From: Scytalidium lignicola | Lineage: Eukaryota; Ascomycota; Leotiomycetes | Direction: 5' to 3' | DNA: 64,000 nt | Assembly: GCA_002812745.2 (NCBI GenBank) | Contig: NCSJ02000086.1 | Coordinates: forward strand, 62,001 to 126,000 | Shown: positions 1-11,384 of the stretch, in pieces | Layout of the letters: every line of letters starts with the position of its first letter | Numbering within the stretch: position 1 is the first letter of the stretch | Program-made: the position numbers and the translations under genes | The notes under the pieces: generated by a model | What the model was told of the DNA's origin: nothing | The model's input: only the letters and a program-made list of their open reading frames with translations | The model's database searches: none

Positions 1-468
1 ATTGGCGTCATCCTCAAGGTCCTCAGTAATACCATCGGGAATCATGAGGCTTGCTATATGGGTCTTTTTACTGAGTTCTAGGTTAATCGATCGTGATAGA
101 GGGGATAGCTCTGGCGAGTGTGATCTGGAGGATTGTAGTGAGGAGGTGCGTGTTGGAGGCGCTGATTCTGATGACATCGCGCTCTCTGATCGACTTTCCC
201 GTGGTGACTTAGACTTTGTTTTCTTGGTAACTGAAGTTGACCTTCTACTCTTCTTGGACTCAGGGGATCGTATTCCAAAGAACATTCTCGGCGACCATGG
301 CGATTTCTCAGATTTTGGAGACTGGGGACAGCTGGAAGGTTTTGGCGTAGGCTCTGAAGGTGATGTACTTAATCGTACTATGACAGGAGGCCGTGGTGGC
401 GGACGAGGAGTAACGAACTTGTCTGCGGGGTTCATCGTCATAATATCTCCATTCGACATAGCACTCAT
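1..468 (-). CDS. N-terminal part of an uncharacterised Ser/Pro-rich protein (runs off left edge)
   Basis: The minus strand is open from an in-frame stop at 607-609 down to the window edge. The first ATG in that frame is at 468-466, giving 156 residues. The N-terminus begins MSAMSNGD, followed by a proline-rich stretch (PRPPPRPP) and then a long Ser/Lys/Arg/Pro segment with many SP dipeptides (SPKSEK, SPWSPR, SRSHSPE). It becomes less biased near the edge (IASLMIPDGITEDLEDD). This composition is typical of a disordered, phosphorylated N-terminal region; the folded part, if any, lies outside the window. I do not recognise the family. A plus-strand frame over the same bases is its mirror and is not a gene. 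Confidence 0.6.
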   Translation of the reverse strand, partial: MSAMSNGDIMTMNPADKFVTPRPPPRPPVIVRLSTSPSEPTPKPSSCPQSPKSEKSPWSPRMFFGIRSPESKKSRRSTSVTKKTKSKSPRESRSESAMSSESAPPTRTSSLQSSRSHSPELSPLSRSINLELSKKTHIASLMIPDGITEDLEDDAN

Positions 469-2391
469 GGAAACGCTGCGGCGACGTAGTCTCCGTACCT
501 CTACCGGAACCGAGAGGAGGTTGACGGGCTGACCTGGAAGATATGGACAAGACGAAGTGTGTGGTAGCCTGCTGTCATGAACCTCAACCCCGCCGTCTAG
601 CTCATACTATATACTCCAATTAGTCTTGGTGTTTCATATCTCCACTTAAGAACACATACATAATAATAATAGGTTGACCCCATCTTCAAACCACCCTTCC
701 GAGGCGCTGTGCTATCATCTCCGTCACATATGATATGATCAAATGCATAGCAACCCCGCCACTGGCCAGGAGATCGTCTGATATCTCGCTCCATTGAGTG
801 GCGTTTGGTAAAATTATCCCAGGATCCAACTAAATGAACGAACTGTACTGATGGTTCGGTTTGACTGGATGTGACCGTTAGCCTGGTGTAAATGAGATGC
901 AGGGGCCCGACATTGACTTGTTAGATGGAGGGCAAGTAAGAAATAAAGTTGCGGCAGGTTTCATCCATAGTTCTTGTATCAATTGACGCCGAGACCTTAT
1001 CTGCAACCAACAACACCAAAGCAAGCTAAAGTTCCGGTGTTGACATAAACACAACAGAATCCTTTACAATAGCCGAAACCCATTCGGGCACATCTCAACT
1101 CTCACCGATGCCTTGATCGATGATTGATGGTCTTCGGGGTTGGACTTGTTTGAGAAACACAAAGCCTCGGATAGAGTAGTAGATGTTTCATACCAATATT
1201 GCTTCTAGACTTTTCTTGCGATTTGCAACAAAGTCAATGGTCCAAGTCCAAGGTCGTGCAACGCCAAAAAAAAAAGTCTCGGAATTGGTTGTGCAACGGA
1301 AATTTATTTTTGATTGATTGATTGGTTGGTAGGTTGATGAAGTTAGAAAAATAGGACTCACAACAAGAAAGTATATAAAGTGGTATTGTCCATAGGAACA
1401 AGAGCGAGTCTCAGGGCCAGCCTGGGGATAAATAAGAGTCGGCCACGGCCCACAATAGATAAAAATACACGGATTAGACGCTGTCAATGCCACGCGGCAG
1501 GTTGCATCCCCAGATTAGGAGATCCTGGGTGAGATAATCCGACGAAGAAAGGTACAGAACGGGAGTTGTCCCACTAAGCAAAACCGTTGCTGACGTTTGA
1601 GCGAAGTCCGAAGCCTGCAAGCGAGGGGTGAGATTCAGCCTTTCAATGCCTCTACGATAGCAACAGCAGTGGCAGCCAATGATGCAATGATGGTGGCGAT
1701 AGTCGATCTCGAAGCGCCGGGGATGGGTTGTCGAGCAACACGGGAAGCCAGACAACTCTCGAGTCTCGCTGTTGATGGCGCTTACTCACACAGCAGTCAG
1801 ATCTGAGGAGATACGGCAGCGCGCGTCGTGATTAATGCGTCCAGGGACCGCGAGCAATTGTATGGTGGAAGAGATTGTCTGGATGCTGCAGCGTCGGGGG
1901 TTCGTCACAGGTGCGATTGCTATGTTCCGAATGGATGTGTGTTTCAGAAGTGATCTCGCAATGCAGATGCTTGCGGAATTATTATATGGAGTATTAAAAA
2001 GGATTTGTATTAAAGAAAAGTGCGAAGGGTCTTCTTGGGGTAAAATGACGGGATCAACGGCACAAACGTAATCGCGCGGTGGTGGAGTTCACGGTCTGTG
2101 GGTGTCTGTGTCTGTGGGTCGGGGGGTTCGTTCGACAATAATGAGATGGAGATGAACGTTCGCAGGTGGATACTTGGGATATTGAGGTAATTAAGGTAAT
2201 TATTATAATACAGTACCGTATCGTACAAGAATTGAGGATTGAATCGAAGAGCGACACGGCAGAGAAGATATACATGTTGCGGATGGAGCAAAACAAGCAG
2301 CGGCACGCCATTTTTGGTTGGAGAGTCCAGCTCATGAGGGCGTAGGGCGTGCCAATTTCTTGGTGGTTTGTGTCTCGTTCTGGAAGCGGTC

Positions 2392-2418
2392 GCGAGTCCA
2401 GCGAGTCCAGCGAGCCTG
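2392..2418. repeat. Three imperfect copies of a 9-bp tandem repeat (GCGAGTCCA)
   Basis: GCGAGTCCA is present at 2392-2400 and 2401-2409, followed by a diverged copy. It lies in non-coding DNA. Confidence 0.7.
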
Positions 2419-3623
2419 TAGAGCGCCCTCGAGGCCCCTGTCGGCCCCGGAAAATCCCCCTCCGCCGAAGCGGGAGAGCTTCAACATGCAAGTCAAGCTG
2501 AGCAACCCTGGGCCAGCTGTAGCCATCCCCAGCAGTCTAGCGATATTGGGGAGAGACATGGCTCCTCTCCCGCATGCGTCTTCAGCCCTCAGCCCGAGGC
2601 AATGTCGTAATGGCTGATGTTGATGCGCATCTGCGTCTCTACGGTGATGAACAAGAAGCTCAATAATAATATTCCGAGTAAATAAGGTGGATGATGATGC
2701 TTCAAGAAAACCCCGGTGTTCCGTGATTTCAGTTTCTCAAACATGCAACATGCAACATCCAATAGCCGACTCGGTACTGCAGCCAACCCAAACCAACTTG
2801 TACCGAACTGGGATACGTACGGACGTAGACTGTCGTACCACCGTACCAAAGTTTAAGGTACCTGCAGAGTGCCAGCCGCAGCACCCTGCAGAGCGCCTAG
2901 GATTCGACAGCAGCCAATCCCCAGCGAGATCTGCGGCTGGGGAGTATTGGTAGGCCAGGAACAAAAGTTCAGCCCTGTCGCCAATGCCCGTAACTGGCAC
3001 GGCACCAAATAACATACCCCTATGTCCCCTATGTACAGTCAAAGGAGTGCCCATCGAAATGTGTGCGCGCCTTCTTCCTGCATCCGAACCCTCTGGTAAA
3101 GAATATTCTTCTGCTGTACTATAGTTCCCTTGGGCTAGCCCCTTCTTCGAACAATCATGAAAAGGAAGAATCGTTGCGACCTGCAGCACTTTGCTGACTG
3201 TACGCGGGAAGTCGGTCTGACAGTGTACCGTGCATGACTAAGGAACAGTTTCATCTCCCAACACCTGTTGTTGCGGAGATACGGACGTGACGGAGTGATC
3301 GGTCAGCCACGTGAGTTCAAGCACTCATCATCACAAGGGGAGGGAAGATCTCCGGGGTTTAGTCGGTGATGCCGGCTACAAGTATTCATTGGACGGGCCG
3401 ACAAAGTACGTCGAGGTACGGAAGAGCAGACCCTGGGGTCTCTCTCTCCTCTCTAGGGTCGTGCCGAAACCGCATTATTCCAGAAACACTTCGATTTCTG
3501 TGCAGAAGTGTGGTGTTGTGATACAGCATCTGATTTATACGTTGTACCATTGCTTTTTGTCAATCGGTCTTCATCTCCCGAAAGCCATGTTTCGCAAGGA
3601 TAAATTATAATTATTGAATTTCC

Positions 3624-3650
3624 CAGTCAGTCAGTCAGTCAGTCAGTCAG
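3624..3650. repeat. Tetranucleotide microsatellite (CAGT)n
   Basis: CAGT is repeated about 6.75 times without interruption in non-coding DNA. Confidence 0.95.
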
Positions 3651-4620
3651 GTTAATATTGAGAGCCGATCATCATTAATTAAATAACTTGCCCATTTGTT
3701 ATTCCTTGATTTGGTCCTCAGTTCTTTTTCGGCCCACTTTGTTTGATTAATCATAGGTTTGCACGTCTAATAATCGTAGAAAAAGGAAGAAGAGAGAAGT
3801 CTCAGCCCGAAATAATAACAGTAACAGTACAGCTTCCAGAATCAAATCATCAATAAGGAACTGCCCAGGATTCCCCCTTCCAGGACATGCCACAGTACGC
3901 ACGACACGGCATAAAATTCATGTCAGCTAGACCTTCTAGACTCCTTCCTCAAGCCGCGTTTCCTAAACATCCAGTCTTCATGCCAGTTATTTGAAAGGTT
4001 TCGCTTTTTCCCTTGATTTTCATGCAGAAGTAATTAGTAAAGTAGAAGCAGTTTCTATCAGTGATTCTATTTGTCATTTTCTGATGGGGATTATTTGGTT
4101 ACTCATCATTTTGTATGGGACGGGTATACTTTTTCTTACCAATTATCGGTTGTCTCTAGTACATAATTTACATTTTGGATCAATGCAGGGTACCACCCTT
4201 AAACCTTTCCAGAGGATGCGTCATCTCGCAGGTCGCAACAGTCATATGAAAGATAGATTAGTGCTTACTTCCCATCATATTCCTAAAAGAGCTTTTGCAG
4301 AAGATGCCCGAAAGATAGGCAATACAATAATCCGAAAAACACCTAGGAACCTACGTTTAACTTTGGTGCATGCAAGTATCACATTATGAGCGGAGTTGAT
4401 AGAAGTTAAGTTAAGTGGATGATTAAGATTCATATTACTATTACTATAGTTATCCAGCATTAATTAACCCCCCGATACACATTAAGCGTGGCTAATGTAC
4501 AAGTGGTGAGAGCCCATCGACGCCAAATCCTGTCCAACGCTTTCATCCCATAACAATACACCAAAAAAATAAAATCCATATCAACATATTAAACCGGAAG
4601 ACATCGAATATCATCTCACA

Positions 4621-5784
4621 TCACATCACAGTACTGTCTGCTTCTGCCTGAGCTTCGGCGGCTTTCCTAGCTCTCTCATATTTGTCTGCCGTCTCTCCGG
4701 CCCAGGTGGTCCCGAGCAACCTATCCCAGAATGTGAAGAATGGCTGGGAGAAATTCGTCTTGATTCCCCAGCTTTGATGGTGGATATCATGGTAGGCAGC
4801 GTTGTTGCTTGTGATGCGCTGAAGTGGGTCCCAGGGCAATTTGTAGCCGCAATGGTCATCTACGGTCTTGATGGTTGAAGCTGTGAAGAAAACCATTCCT
4901 TGTCGCGCATTCATGCCTGCAATCTTATAGGCAATACCGGCCCCAAGAGTATCCAAGAGAAAGCCTTCGAATGGGTGATTATAGAGAGCCCCATATGCAT
5001 AGGGGACATATAAGCGGTGGTGTCTAGAGTGGAATGTTACTGCAGTTTATGTTAGAATTGAAGACATCCTAGAGAGCAGGTGTCACCTACCATAAAGCCA
5101 CTTATTCATATGCATTGCTCGGTGAAGGAAATATTGCCAAGTATCCACAACAAGAATTCCGGTCAAAAACTGTAACCCCGGCACTAGAACCCAGTATAGG
5201 GCCTTTGCGACAAACATCTCCCAACTAGCAAATCCTGGAATAGGTGTTCCACTGACATCCAAGCCGGTCGATAGCGTAGGATATCTACCGCCAGCTAAGA
5301 ATCCAGCAAGCATGGGATGAGAGCCCGAGACATTCTTAGAAATGGCAACAGCATTCAATCCAAGGATGCCCATTAGATGGGGCAATGCTCGTTGTGCGAT
5401 TCGAAGTCTCTGCGCCCAGCGCGCAACATCATAATCAGCCTTTCCAACCATCTCCTCCGGTTCTGAAAGGCCCAAGAGAGCTCCAACAATCGTCTGAATG
5501 ATCTGCTGAATGATCACATCGCGTGCTACTTCATACCGAGAGACGTGATTTCTTTTCAGGATTTCGGCCGGCGTGTGTAATCTGTACTGCGGCCATATAT
5601 CAAAAACATCAATGAAGTGAAATATAAGAGAAACAATCCAGTATGCAGCAATGGGCAGGATGAGCGAGAGGTAGAAGTCGGGTAAAAATGAAAGGACCGG
5701 CGGCGCCGGAGAAAGGCTATAAGCTGGGAGAGGAGGTAAATCGTCCACGGCGGACGTGTTTAAGTATGAAGTGAGGTTCGCCAT
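4621..5784 (-). CDS. SUR2: Sphinganine C4-hydroxylase (Sur2-type, fatty acid hydroxylase superfamily)
   Basis: Two exons, 5784-5091 and 5039-4621, are joined over a 51-nt GTAGGT...CAG intron to give 370 residues. The family uses a membrane di-iron centre to hydroxylate C4 of the sphingoid base, making phytosphingosine in the ER. The histidine boxes are all present: HRAMH at about 221-225, HSRHH at 235-239 (immediately after the splice junction, which confirms the join), an NHP motif at about 252-254, DDHCGY near 292, and HDIHH at 315-319. Hydrophobic segments occur at about 36-60, 92-106 and 190-220. Length and order match fungal Sur2. The C-terminus is Ala/Glu-rich. It is divergent from the TCTP gene, with about 700 bp between the two starts. 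Family assignment is firm; substrate is inferred from family. Confidence 0.93.
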
Positions 5785-6481
5785 GTCAAACTATTATCTC
5801 TGGCAGTTATCGTGGTGCGCACGAAGAAGTGAAAGAAGTTACAACTCAAAAAGTTAAGGAGAGGGGACGTTATGATGTTTTCTAGGCCGAGTGACGCGGT
5901 AGCGCCACAATCAAAAGTTGTCAGCGCCGCCAATATCAAATCTCGTTTAAATTGTGCATCGGAATACTTTGCTCCTGAAATGATCAACCACACGTCAATC
6001 GAATGTTCAAGATGTGTGATTATTCTTTGCTTCTTTTGAATTATTGCACGACTGATACTGCCTGTGGCTTAAACTCGTGGAATAATGAGCTGCTTATCTT
6101 TGATAATTTCCGGCGATAACTGATATCCCGCGCAACATTGCGTATGCAAACATGTGCCCACTAATCAATTCTAATCGCCCGAAAGAAGCCCAAAAAAGGG
6201 ATGCTTTATGCCTGAACGTTGGGCGCATGAAATGTGGCGAGTGATTACCATGCCGTAGATTCTAGGCATTAACTCAGGCTGGAATCAGTTTTTCCCTCTA
6301 TGCTAATTTTGCGCTAGCTTCTGCTTCCAATCCTGCCCCACCATCCAGACAATTCGTTACTTTTCCTCCCATACCCACCACTGTCACAATAAAATTGGAG
6401 ATCTTGCGCTATATTTCCTTTCAGTCCTCAATCCATTCCTTAGCATATCATAAAAANGTCTCTAGACAACCCGTCGTCATC
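5785..6481. promoter_or_regulatory. Divergent promoter region between SUR2 and TCTP
   Basis: These 697 bp separate two head-to-head genes. The TCTP side carries a pyrimidine-rich stretch at about 6340-6390, common upstream of highly expressed fungal genes. There is one ambiguous base (N) at 6457 after an A-run, in the presumed TCTP leader. No coding frame is convincing. Confidence 0.55.
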
Positions 6482-7280
6482 ATGATTATTTACAAGGTAA
6501 GCAATCTTTTGCACTTGAGAACCCCGCACCGAAGCGACAGAAAAGCGCATCATGTCAAATCCAGATGTGAAATAATTCTTGAAAATATCAACGTGGCTAA
6601 TACTGTACCTGTCTAATAGGATATCATTACCGGTGATGAGATCATCTCTGACTCCTATGATCTCAAGGAGGTTGATGACGCTGTCTATGAGTGCGACTGC
6701 CAAATGATCACACTTGGCGCCGTCCAAGTTGGTAAGAATTTATGGATTTGATTCGAAGAGTCTGTCAAAGTGCTGGATTAACATCATAATTCAGATACTG
6801 GTGCCAACGCATCTGCTGAGGAGGCCGATGAGGGCGTAGAAGATGGTGCTGTTCAGGTCAACAACGTCGTTAACTCTTTCCGTCTCCAATCAACCTCTTT
6901 CGACAAGAAGAGTTATCTCAGTCATCTCAAGAGTATGTCAAACTTCGTTGGAGGCCTTAACCATGTCTAACACAACTGTAGCATACATGAAGAAGGTCAA
7001 GGAGACTCTGAAAGCGAAGGGAGCCTCGGATGAGACCGTCACTAAATTTGAAAAGGGTGCTCAAGCATACGCTAAGAAGATTGTTGGCAATTTCAAGGAC
7101 TATGACTTCTACATCGGCGAATCTATGGATCCTGACGGAATGTGAGTCATCCAAATATCTAAAACTCAGAAAGAACAGTTCTTAACTACTTACAGGGTTG
7201 TGTTGATGAACTATCGTGAAGATGGCGTTACTCCTTTCGTTACTGTCTGGAAGTACGGTCTTGAAGAGATGAAGGTCTAA
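6482..7280 (+). CDS. TMA19: Translationally controlled tumour protein homologue (TCTP)
   Basis: Five exons (6482-6496, 6620-6731, 6795-6932, 6982-7141, 7196-7280) give 169 residues, the usual TCTP length. The protein starts [18 protein letters not shown] and contains the family's acidic flexible loop, the helical segment [20 protein letters not shown], the signature-like [11 protein letters not shown], and the ending [11 protein letters not shown]. All introns are GT-AG and phases match. Exon 1 encodes only five residues, followed by a 123-nt intron. In yeast the homologue Tma19 associates with ribosomes and mitochondria and is involved in stress responses; that role here is by homology. It converges on the BTB gene downstream. 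Confidence 0.95.
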
Positions 7281-7782
7281 GTAATCAAACTATCAATCTG
7301 ACGTGGAATGAAATTTTCTTTATTGCCTGCATAGCCATGGGCTGGTAAAGCACGTTACCGATAGCCTCTTGTCCTTTGATTTTTATGACATCAACCAATC
7401 TAAGCAGAAGTTTACATATAATTACCTGGTTCCACATCCAATGTTCATATTTAGACTGATCTTAATTTCTGGACACCTCTTACAACTACAGAATTAAAAA
7501 TCTTGGAACTTTTTGGTAACTGCAGGAGCTTCACAAGACAGGCAAAGCTAAGGGTGCATAATTGTTTTCACAAAGAGTTACAGTAGAAGTCTCCTGATAT
7601 TTCCTCAACTTGGATATCAGCTTTTAGATTGATGTTATATACTGGGTCCTCCGATAATATCTCCTTTGATGAGGAACTACCGCTTGGTGTTCTTTCAAAT
7701 TTCTACTTTCATTCCTCTTCCCTTACGATAATAGCTCTATGAGGTCTACCTGGCATGTGATGTGGTTGCAATGATTTTCCTT
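7281..7782. other. Intergenic region between convergent TCTP and BTB genes
   Basis: An AT-rich 502-bp stretch that must hold both 3' UTRs. I see no gene or structured RNA in it. Confidence 0.6.
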
Positions 7783-8511
7783 CTAGCGTGTTTTCTTTTC
7801 CAGTGTAACCGGATCCGTCCATTTTATAGTGTTGACCTGCTCTCTGATCAGATCCAACATATCTGCCGCGAACCCATGAACTTCAATCTCCTGGTGATGG
7901 AAAATTCTTGAATTGCGAATTCCCCTTGCAGACAAAACCGCTTCAACTATAAGTCGTCGCAGCGGACTCCCTACCGAGGTCATTCTGTATACCAGTTCAA
8001 TATCACACCCTCTAATTTCTTCTGCGTGATTGATTTTCTTATTCGGCCGCGAGGGATCACTTTTGCCAATAGCATTTGTGAGAGGTGCTTCCATAGCTTC
8101 AACGACGTCGAAACCGTACTTGTCTGCGAAGGCGAGAAATTCGATGCATTGTGCCACTGGTTTCTTTTTTGTAGGATGAGCCTTGAACCAGTCATCCATG
8201 GAACCTTTGAGCCAAAACTCCATTAACATTTCAAAGTGCTCGACTTTGTCATCTCGTAGTTCTATTGACTGGGTCTGAGATTCTATGAAACCATTGTTGA
8301 AGCAGGAATCAAAATATGTTGAGTAATGGCAGAGGAGACGTTTTGGAAGTGCATAGTGGTGTTTGTTAGGTCCGATATAAAGCTCAACTTGGGGACCTGA
8401 TATTAAACTTCACCTTATTAGAAAATTCTACAACTGCCTTAGAATAAAATTGGAGACTTACTCGATTATCTTCACTACACTCTTCTTTGGGGCTTCTGGT
8501 TTTGGTGCCAT
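7783..8511 (-). CDS. BTB/POZ domain protein
   Basis: Exons 8511-8462 and 8407-7783 give 224 residues. The intron (54 nt) ends with an AAG acceptor; using the next AG, 11 nt downstream, would create an immediate stop, so the AAG site is preferred. After a short lysine-rich start (MAPKPEAPKKS), residues about 17-70 read as the first half of a fungal BTB fold (GPQVELYIGP, then KRLLCHYSTYFDSCFN). The pattern F..LMEFWLKGSMDDW and a helical tail follow, as in the many fungal BTB proteins that have only this domain. BTB domains mediate dimerisation and often Cullin-3 binding; the partner here is unknown. The ATG at 8511 fits the reading phase. Confidence 0.8.
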
Positions 8512-9478
8512 GATCACTCACGTAGAAATAGAACAGCAGGAAAGGTCACTTATGGTGTTTAGGTAAGGGGTTGGTATATGTTGAGATTCTCGAAATGTTA
8601 GGCCTAAGAATCCGTGGTTGAAATATTGTTGTAGCAGAATAGAAAATTAGTAGGCGAAAAGTACCGTAGCTATAACCATAAGGAATACTATATTTCAGCA
8701 AATAGAGTCCTCACAGTTCGAGGAGGTTTACAAGTTGAATGGATTTTGGTGTCTAACTTTAGGACCGATAGCAAAACCCCCTATGTAAGCAGAATCTAAA
8801 AGGGATCATAAAAGTCAACAACGAAGCATGTAGATGGCTGGACTCTTCCAAGGTTTAACCTTACATTATTATATTACAGGAAAATATTCCCTCTAGCTCA
8901 ACTAGTTCCGAGGTATTGCAATTTGTTTCTAGGCTACCTTCAAGCTAGATAATGGTTCAACTATACAATCATGATCAATGAATCACATCCTGAACTGATA
9001 TTTTCTCCATTCTCGATAAAGAAATGAGCTGTTGAAAATTGTAAAACAACTCTTCCTATTCTTTCGCTGCTGAAAAGATTATACTTGATTGCATTCTCTG
9101 CTAGTGACTAGAGTGATGATACGACCACTGATTAGTGAATATAATATCTAACAATTTCATATCTACTAGGATGAGAAAAAGAGTGCTACCTGCGTTAGAT
9201 ATATTATTAGTTAGAAATGATGACCCCTGACTTAACTAGTTCAATTAACAGACTCAGAGAGTGTTAGTCACGATCACATCTCGGGCTGTCGAATGTCAAT
9301 AACATCCGAACCAGATTCACTAGGATAGTAGATTCAAACACTACCCAACAGCTGACGACAAGAACATTAGAATTCAATGAGTCCTGTTATTTATTATTCA
9401 CATAAATGAAATAATTTAACCATCAAGTACGACACATCATAGACTGGAGGAATTAAGGATACAAAAGAATGTGCATTC
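8512..9478. other. Intergenic, AT-rich
   Basis: A 967-bp stretch between the 5' end of the BTB gene and the 3' end of the proline-rich protein gene. No open frame of interest, no tRNA or repeat array seen. Confidence 0.6.
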
Positions 9479-10735
9479 TTATTGATAATTATTCATTGGA
9501 AAATTTGGTCTAGTAGAAACAGGTACTGGTGGAGAACTGACACTAGATCCAGCTAGGTCTGCTCGTTTCTTTGGCGGTGGAGGAGGTGGCTTCTTTTTCG
9601 AAGCAGTTATGGCTGTCCCTGAATCTGCTACCGTATTATCTCGCATATCTATCTGGTGTCCAACCTCCGGCTCTGGGGACCTCGTGCCACCATACGAGCC
9701 GATTTTATTCGTAACTCCGTACTTTGTATTCATATTGTTCGCTGTATTCAAACCCGAAGCTACTTGTTCTCCATGCCGTTCCCTAAAATTGTTTGCTGTA
9801 GAAGCTGCATTTTTCATATCACTAAACGAGACAGAAGAAGGGTCTTTTCGAAACGAGGATGCTGTCTTAAAAGCTGCTTGCTTTTGAGAAAAAGATGTCC
9901 CTTCACTGGGTGAGTCAGGGTTCGATGCCGTCGGAGTAGACAGACGAGAGAATCGAGACTGCAGTTCATTGAGTTGTGCTGTGTTTGCCACAGGTTGAGG
10001 GCTAGTAGCTGATGTTCGTGGTGATAAAGCTGGAGAGGCAGATTCATTGGGAGATCCTCCTACCCCAAAACCTGGGACTGATATCCCTGCGGCGCCTAAC
10101 CTGTTCAAGGAGCCTTGATTGAGTATTCCCCTGTGAGAAGGCGGTTCAACCTCTTCCCTGTTTGACCGCGGAGATGATACAGTACTGGAATTCTGTCGTG
10201 GGGGCAATCGAGGCGGCAGTCCTGGAGGCTTTGGCCTATCCATAGTTTGCACAACAGGGGTCCGACCGTCTGCACCATCTTTGCGCCCAGGAGGAGGCGG
10301 AAGATTGGAAGTTGAAAGTCCAGTGGTATCAGCTCGATATGGTACCGGTGGACCTGCATGCATTTTCTCCTCCTCCTCTTCCGCTTGCCTCCTTGCCTCC
10401 TCCTCCTCTGCTTCTTGTTTTGCTTGTATCTGCTCTCGAGTTAAAGGAGCTCCAAGACCACGGGTATCCGGAGTGATCTTATGTGGAAGGGCGGCTCCAC
10501 CGTGATAATTCACATTCTTTGGCGGCGGACCAAATAAAGCTGGATCTTTGAGTGTCGAGAGTGGTCTTGCAATACGTTCCTCGGAGGAATCACCAGCTTT
10601 GGGGTCTTTGCCTTTCCCCATCCATCCTGCCACTTGATTGATACCTTTGAAGTCCCCTCTCCAACTTTCTTTCGACTTTCCATCCTTGCCTTTGGGATGC
10701 CAGCCGCCTTTTATGGTATCTTTAAATCCTGACAT
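9479..10735 (-). CDS. Uncharacterised proline-rich fungal protein, possible actin-patch adaptor
   Basis: A single exon of 418 residues. The N-terminus MSGFKDTIKGGWHPKGKDG, followed by SWRGDFKGINQVAGWMGKGKD, looks like a conserved block at about residues 1-45. Then come an Ala/Glu/Gln-rich helical stretch at about 99-125, several proline clusters (NLPPPPGRK, PPGLPPRLPPRQ, KKKPPPPPPKKR) of SH3/profilin-binding type, and a conserved-looking segment near 310-345 (ASGLNTANNMNTKYGVTNKIGSYGG). It ends with a Ser/Pro tail. I recall similar sequences annotated inconsistently in Pezizomycotina (AIM3-like and others), so no symbol is given. The actin link is inference from the polyproline motifs only. 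Confidence 0.75.
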   Translation of the reverse strand: MSGFKDTIKGGWHPKGKDGKSKESWRGDFKGINQVAGWMGKGKDPKAGDSSEERIARPLSTLKDPALFGPPPKNVNYHGGAALPHKITPDTRGLGAPLTREQIQAKQEAEEEEARRQAEEEEEKMHAGPPVPYRADTTGLSTSNLPPPPGRKDGADGRTPVVQTMDRPKPPGLPPRLPPRQNSSTVSSPRSNREEVEPPSHRGILNQGSLNRLGAAGISVPGFGVGGSPNESASPALSPRTSATSPQPVANTAQLNELQSRFSRLSTPTASNPDSPSEGTSFSQKQAAFKTASSFRKDPSSVSFSDMKNAASTANNFRERHGEQVASGLNTANNMNTKYGVTNKIGSYGGTRSPEPEVGHQIDMRDNTVADSGTAITASKKKPPPPPPKKRADLAGSSVSSPPVPVSTRPNFPMNNYQ

Positions 10736-10990
10736 GTTGCTGTTACTGAGGGCTTGTCAGCGCTTAGTGACGTATGAGGGGAGGGTACTGCGAACTAATT
10801 ACCGCAAATGGCACAAGTTAAGTAAGCACTGAGGTTGACAAGATTGGCAATAAATGCAGAGATTATCCTTCTAAAAGTATTAGACTTAGAAGGAGAAAAA
10901 AANTTATAGTAAAAATTATAGTATTCTGATCAACTAAAATAAAAAAAATTAAAAAAAAAAATTAAACACAACAATCTGCAAAAGAATGAA
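10736..10990. other. Leader of the proline-rich gene and Pol III terminator zone
   Basis: AT-rich with long A-runs on the plus strand (10940-10948, 10951-10961) and an ambiguous base at 10903 after an A-run. The runs read as T-tracts downstream of the tRNA on the minus strand. Confidence 0.6.
10951..10961 (-). terminator. Pol III T-run terminator of the tRNA-Arg gene
   Basis: Eleven A on the plus strand, thus eleven T on the tRNA sense strand, about 30 nt beyond the mature 3' end. A second run follows at 10940-10948. Confidence 0.7.
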
Positions 10991-11080
10991 CGACCCAGGG
11001 AAGACTCGAACTCCCAATCTCCAGAGGTGGTGATTTCAGTGAACCGAAATCTGGCGCGTTAACCATTACGCTACTAGGCC
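10991..11080 (-). tRNA. tRNA-Arg, anticodon TCG, with a 17-nt intron
   Basis: Read on the minus strand the gene folds fully. The acceptor stem GGCCTAG pairs with CTGGGTC (G-T pairs allowed), with G as discriminator. The D arm is GCGT-AATGGTTA-ACGC with the GG pair in the loop. The anticodon stem is CCAGA/TCTGG, the variable loop is 5 nt, and the T arm is GGGAG-TTCGAGT-CTTCC. After T32-T33 the anticodon is TCG (11047-11045). The anticodon loop is enlarged; a 17-nt intron directly after position 37 restores a 7-nt loop, which is the canonical place for nuclear tRNA introns. CCA is not encoded, as expected. It lies between two divergent protein genes. Confidence 0.9.
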
Positions 11081-11384
11081 CATTAATGGTTATTGATATA
11101 TGGGTCGCTTATTTTGGACTATAAGATAAGATACAACCTGGGATCTCTAAATCCATACGATCCGAATTCGGAGCTTGCTCTAAGAATTTGTTTCTGAAAG
11201 CTTTCGTGTAAGCTACTTAAACTTATTGAAAACCTCCACCATACTCTATTGGTTACTCGTTATAGCCACTAGGACCACTGATATAACCCATTATGATATC
11301 GCAGAGAATTTGACTTCACAATTGGCTTTTCATCTGCAGTCTACGTTTCAATTTGAGTAAGAATAGGCCGTTAGAAGCCGAGCT
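11081..11384. other. Promoter region of the sideroflexin gene
   Basis: 304 bp between the tRNA 5' end and the sideroflexin ATG. No further gene is visible. Confidence 0.5.

Larger units (their letters stand above)
469..4620. other. Gene-poor region of about 4 kb
   Basis: It holds only short overlapping frames on both strands, with no recognisable protein and no consistent exon structure. The part near 470-1500 is presumably the promoter and leader of the leftward gene. Two small repeats occur at 2392-2418 and 3624-3650. An AT-rich frame at 3991-4389 (+) has no domain that I recognise. Confidence 0.6.

Noticed and set aside
2..532. Plus-strand open frame of 176 codons at the left edge
   Set aside because: It is the exact mirror of the minus-strand Ser/Pro-rich frame; the Ser, Asp and Arg content follows from complementing TCN, CCN and AAG codons.
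2737..3189. Frame of 150 codons (-)
   Set aside because: Overlaps other chance frames on both strands; no domain recognised.
3991..4389. Frame of 132 codons (+) with a hydrophobic segment
   Set aside because: AT-rich, no family resemblance, no supporting context; cannot be told from chance.
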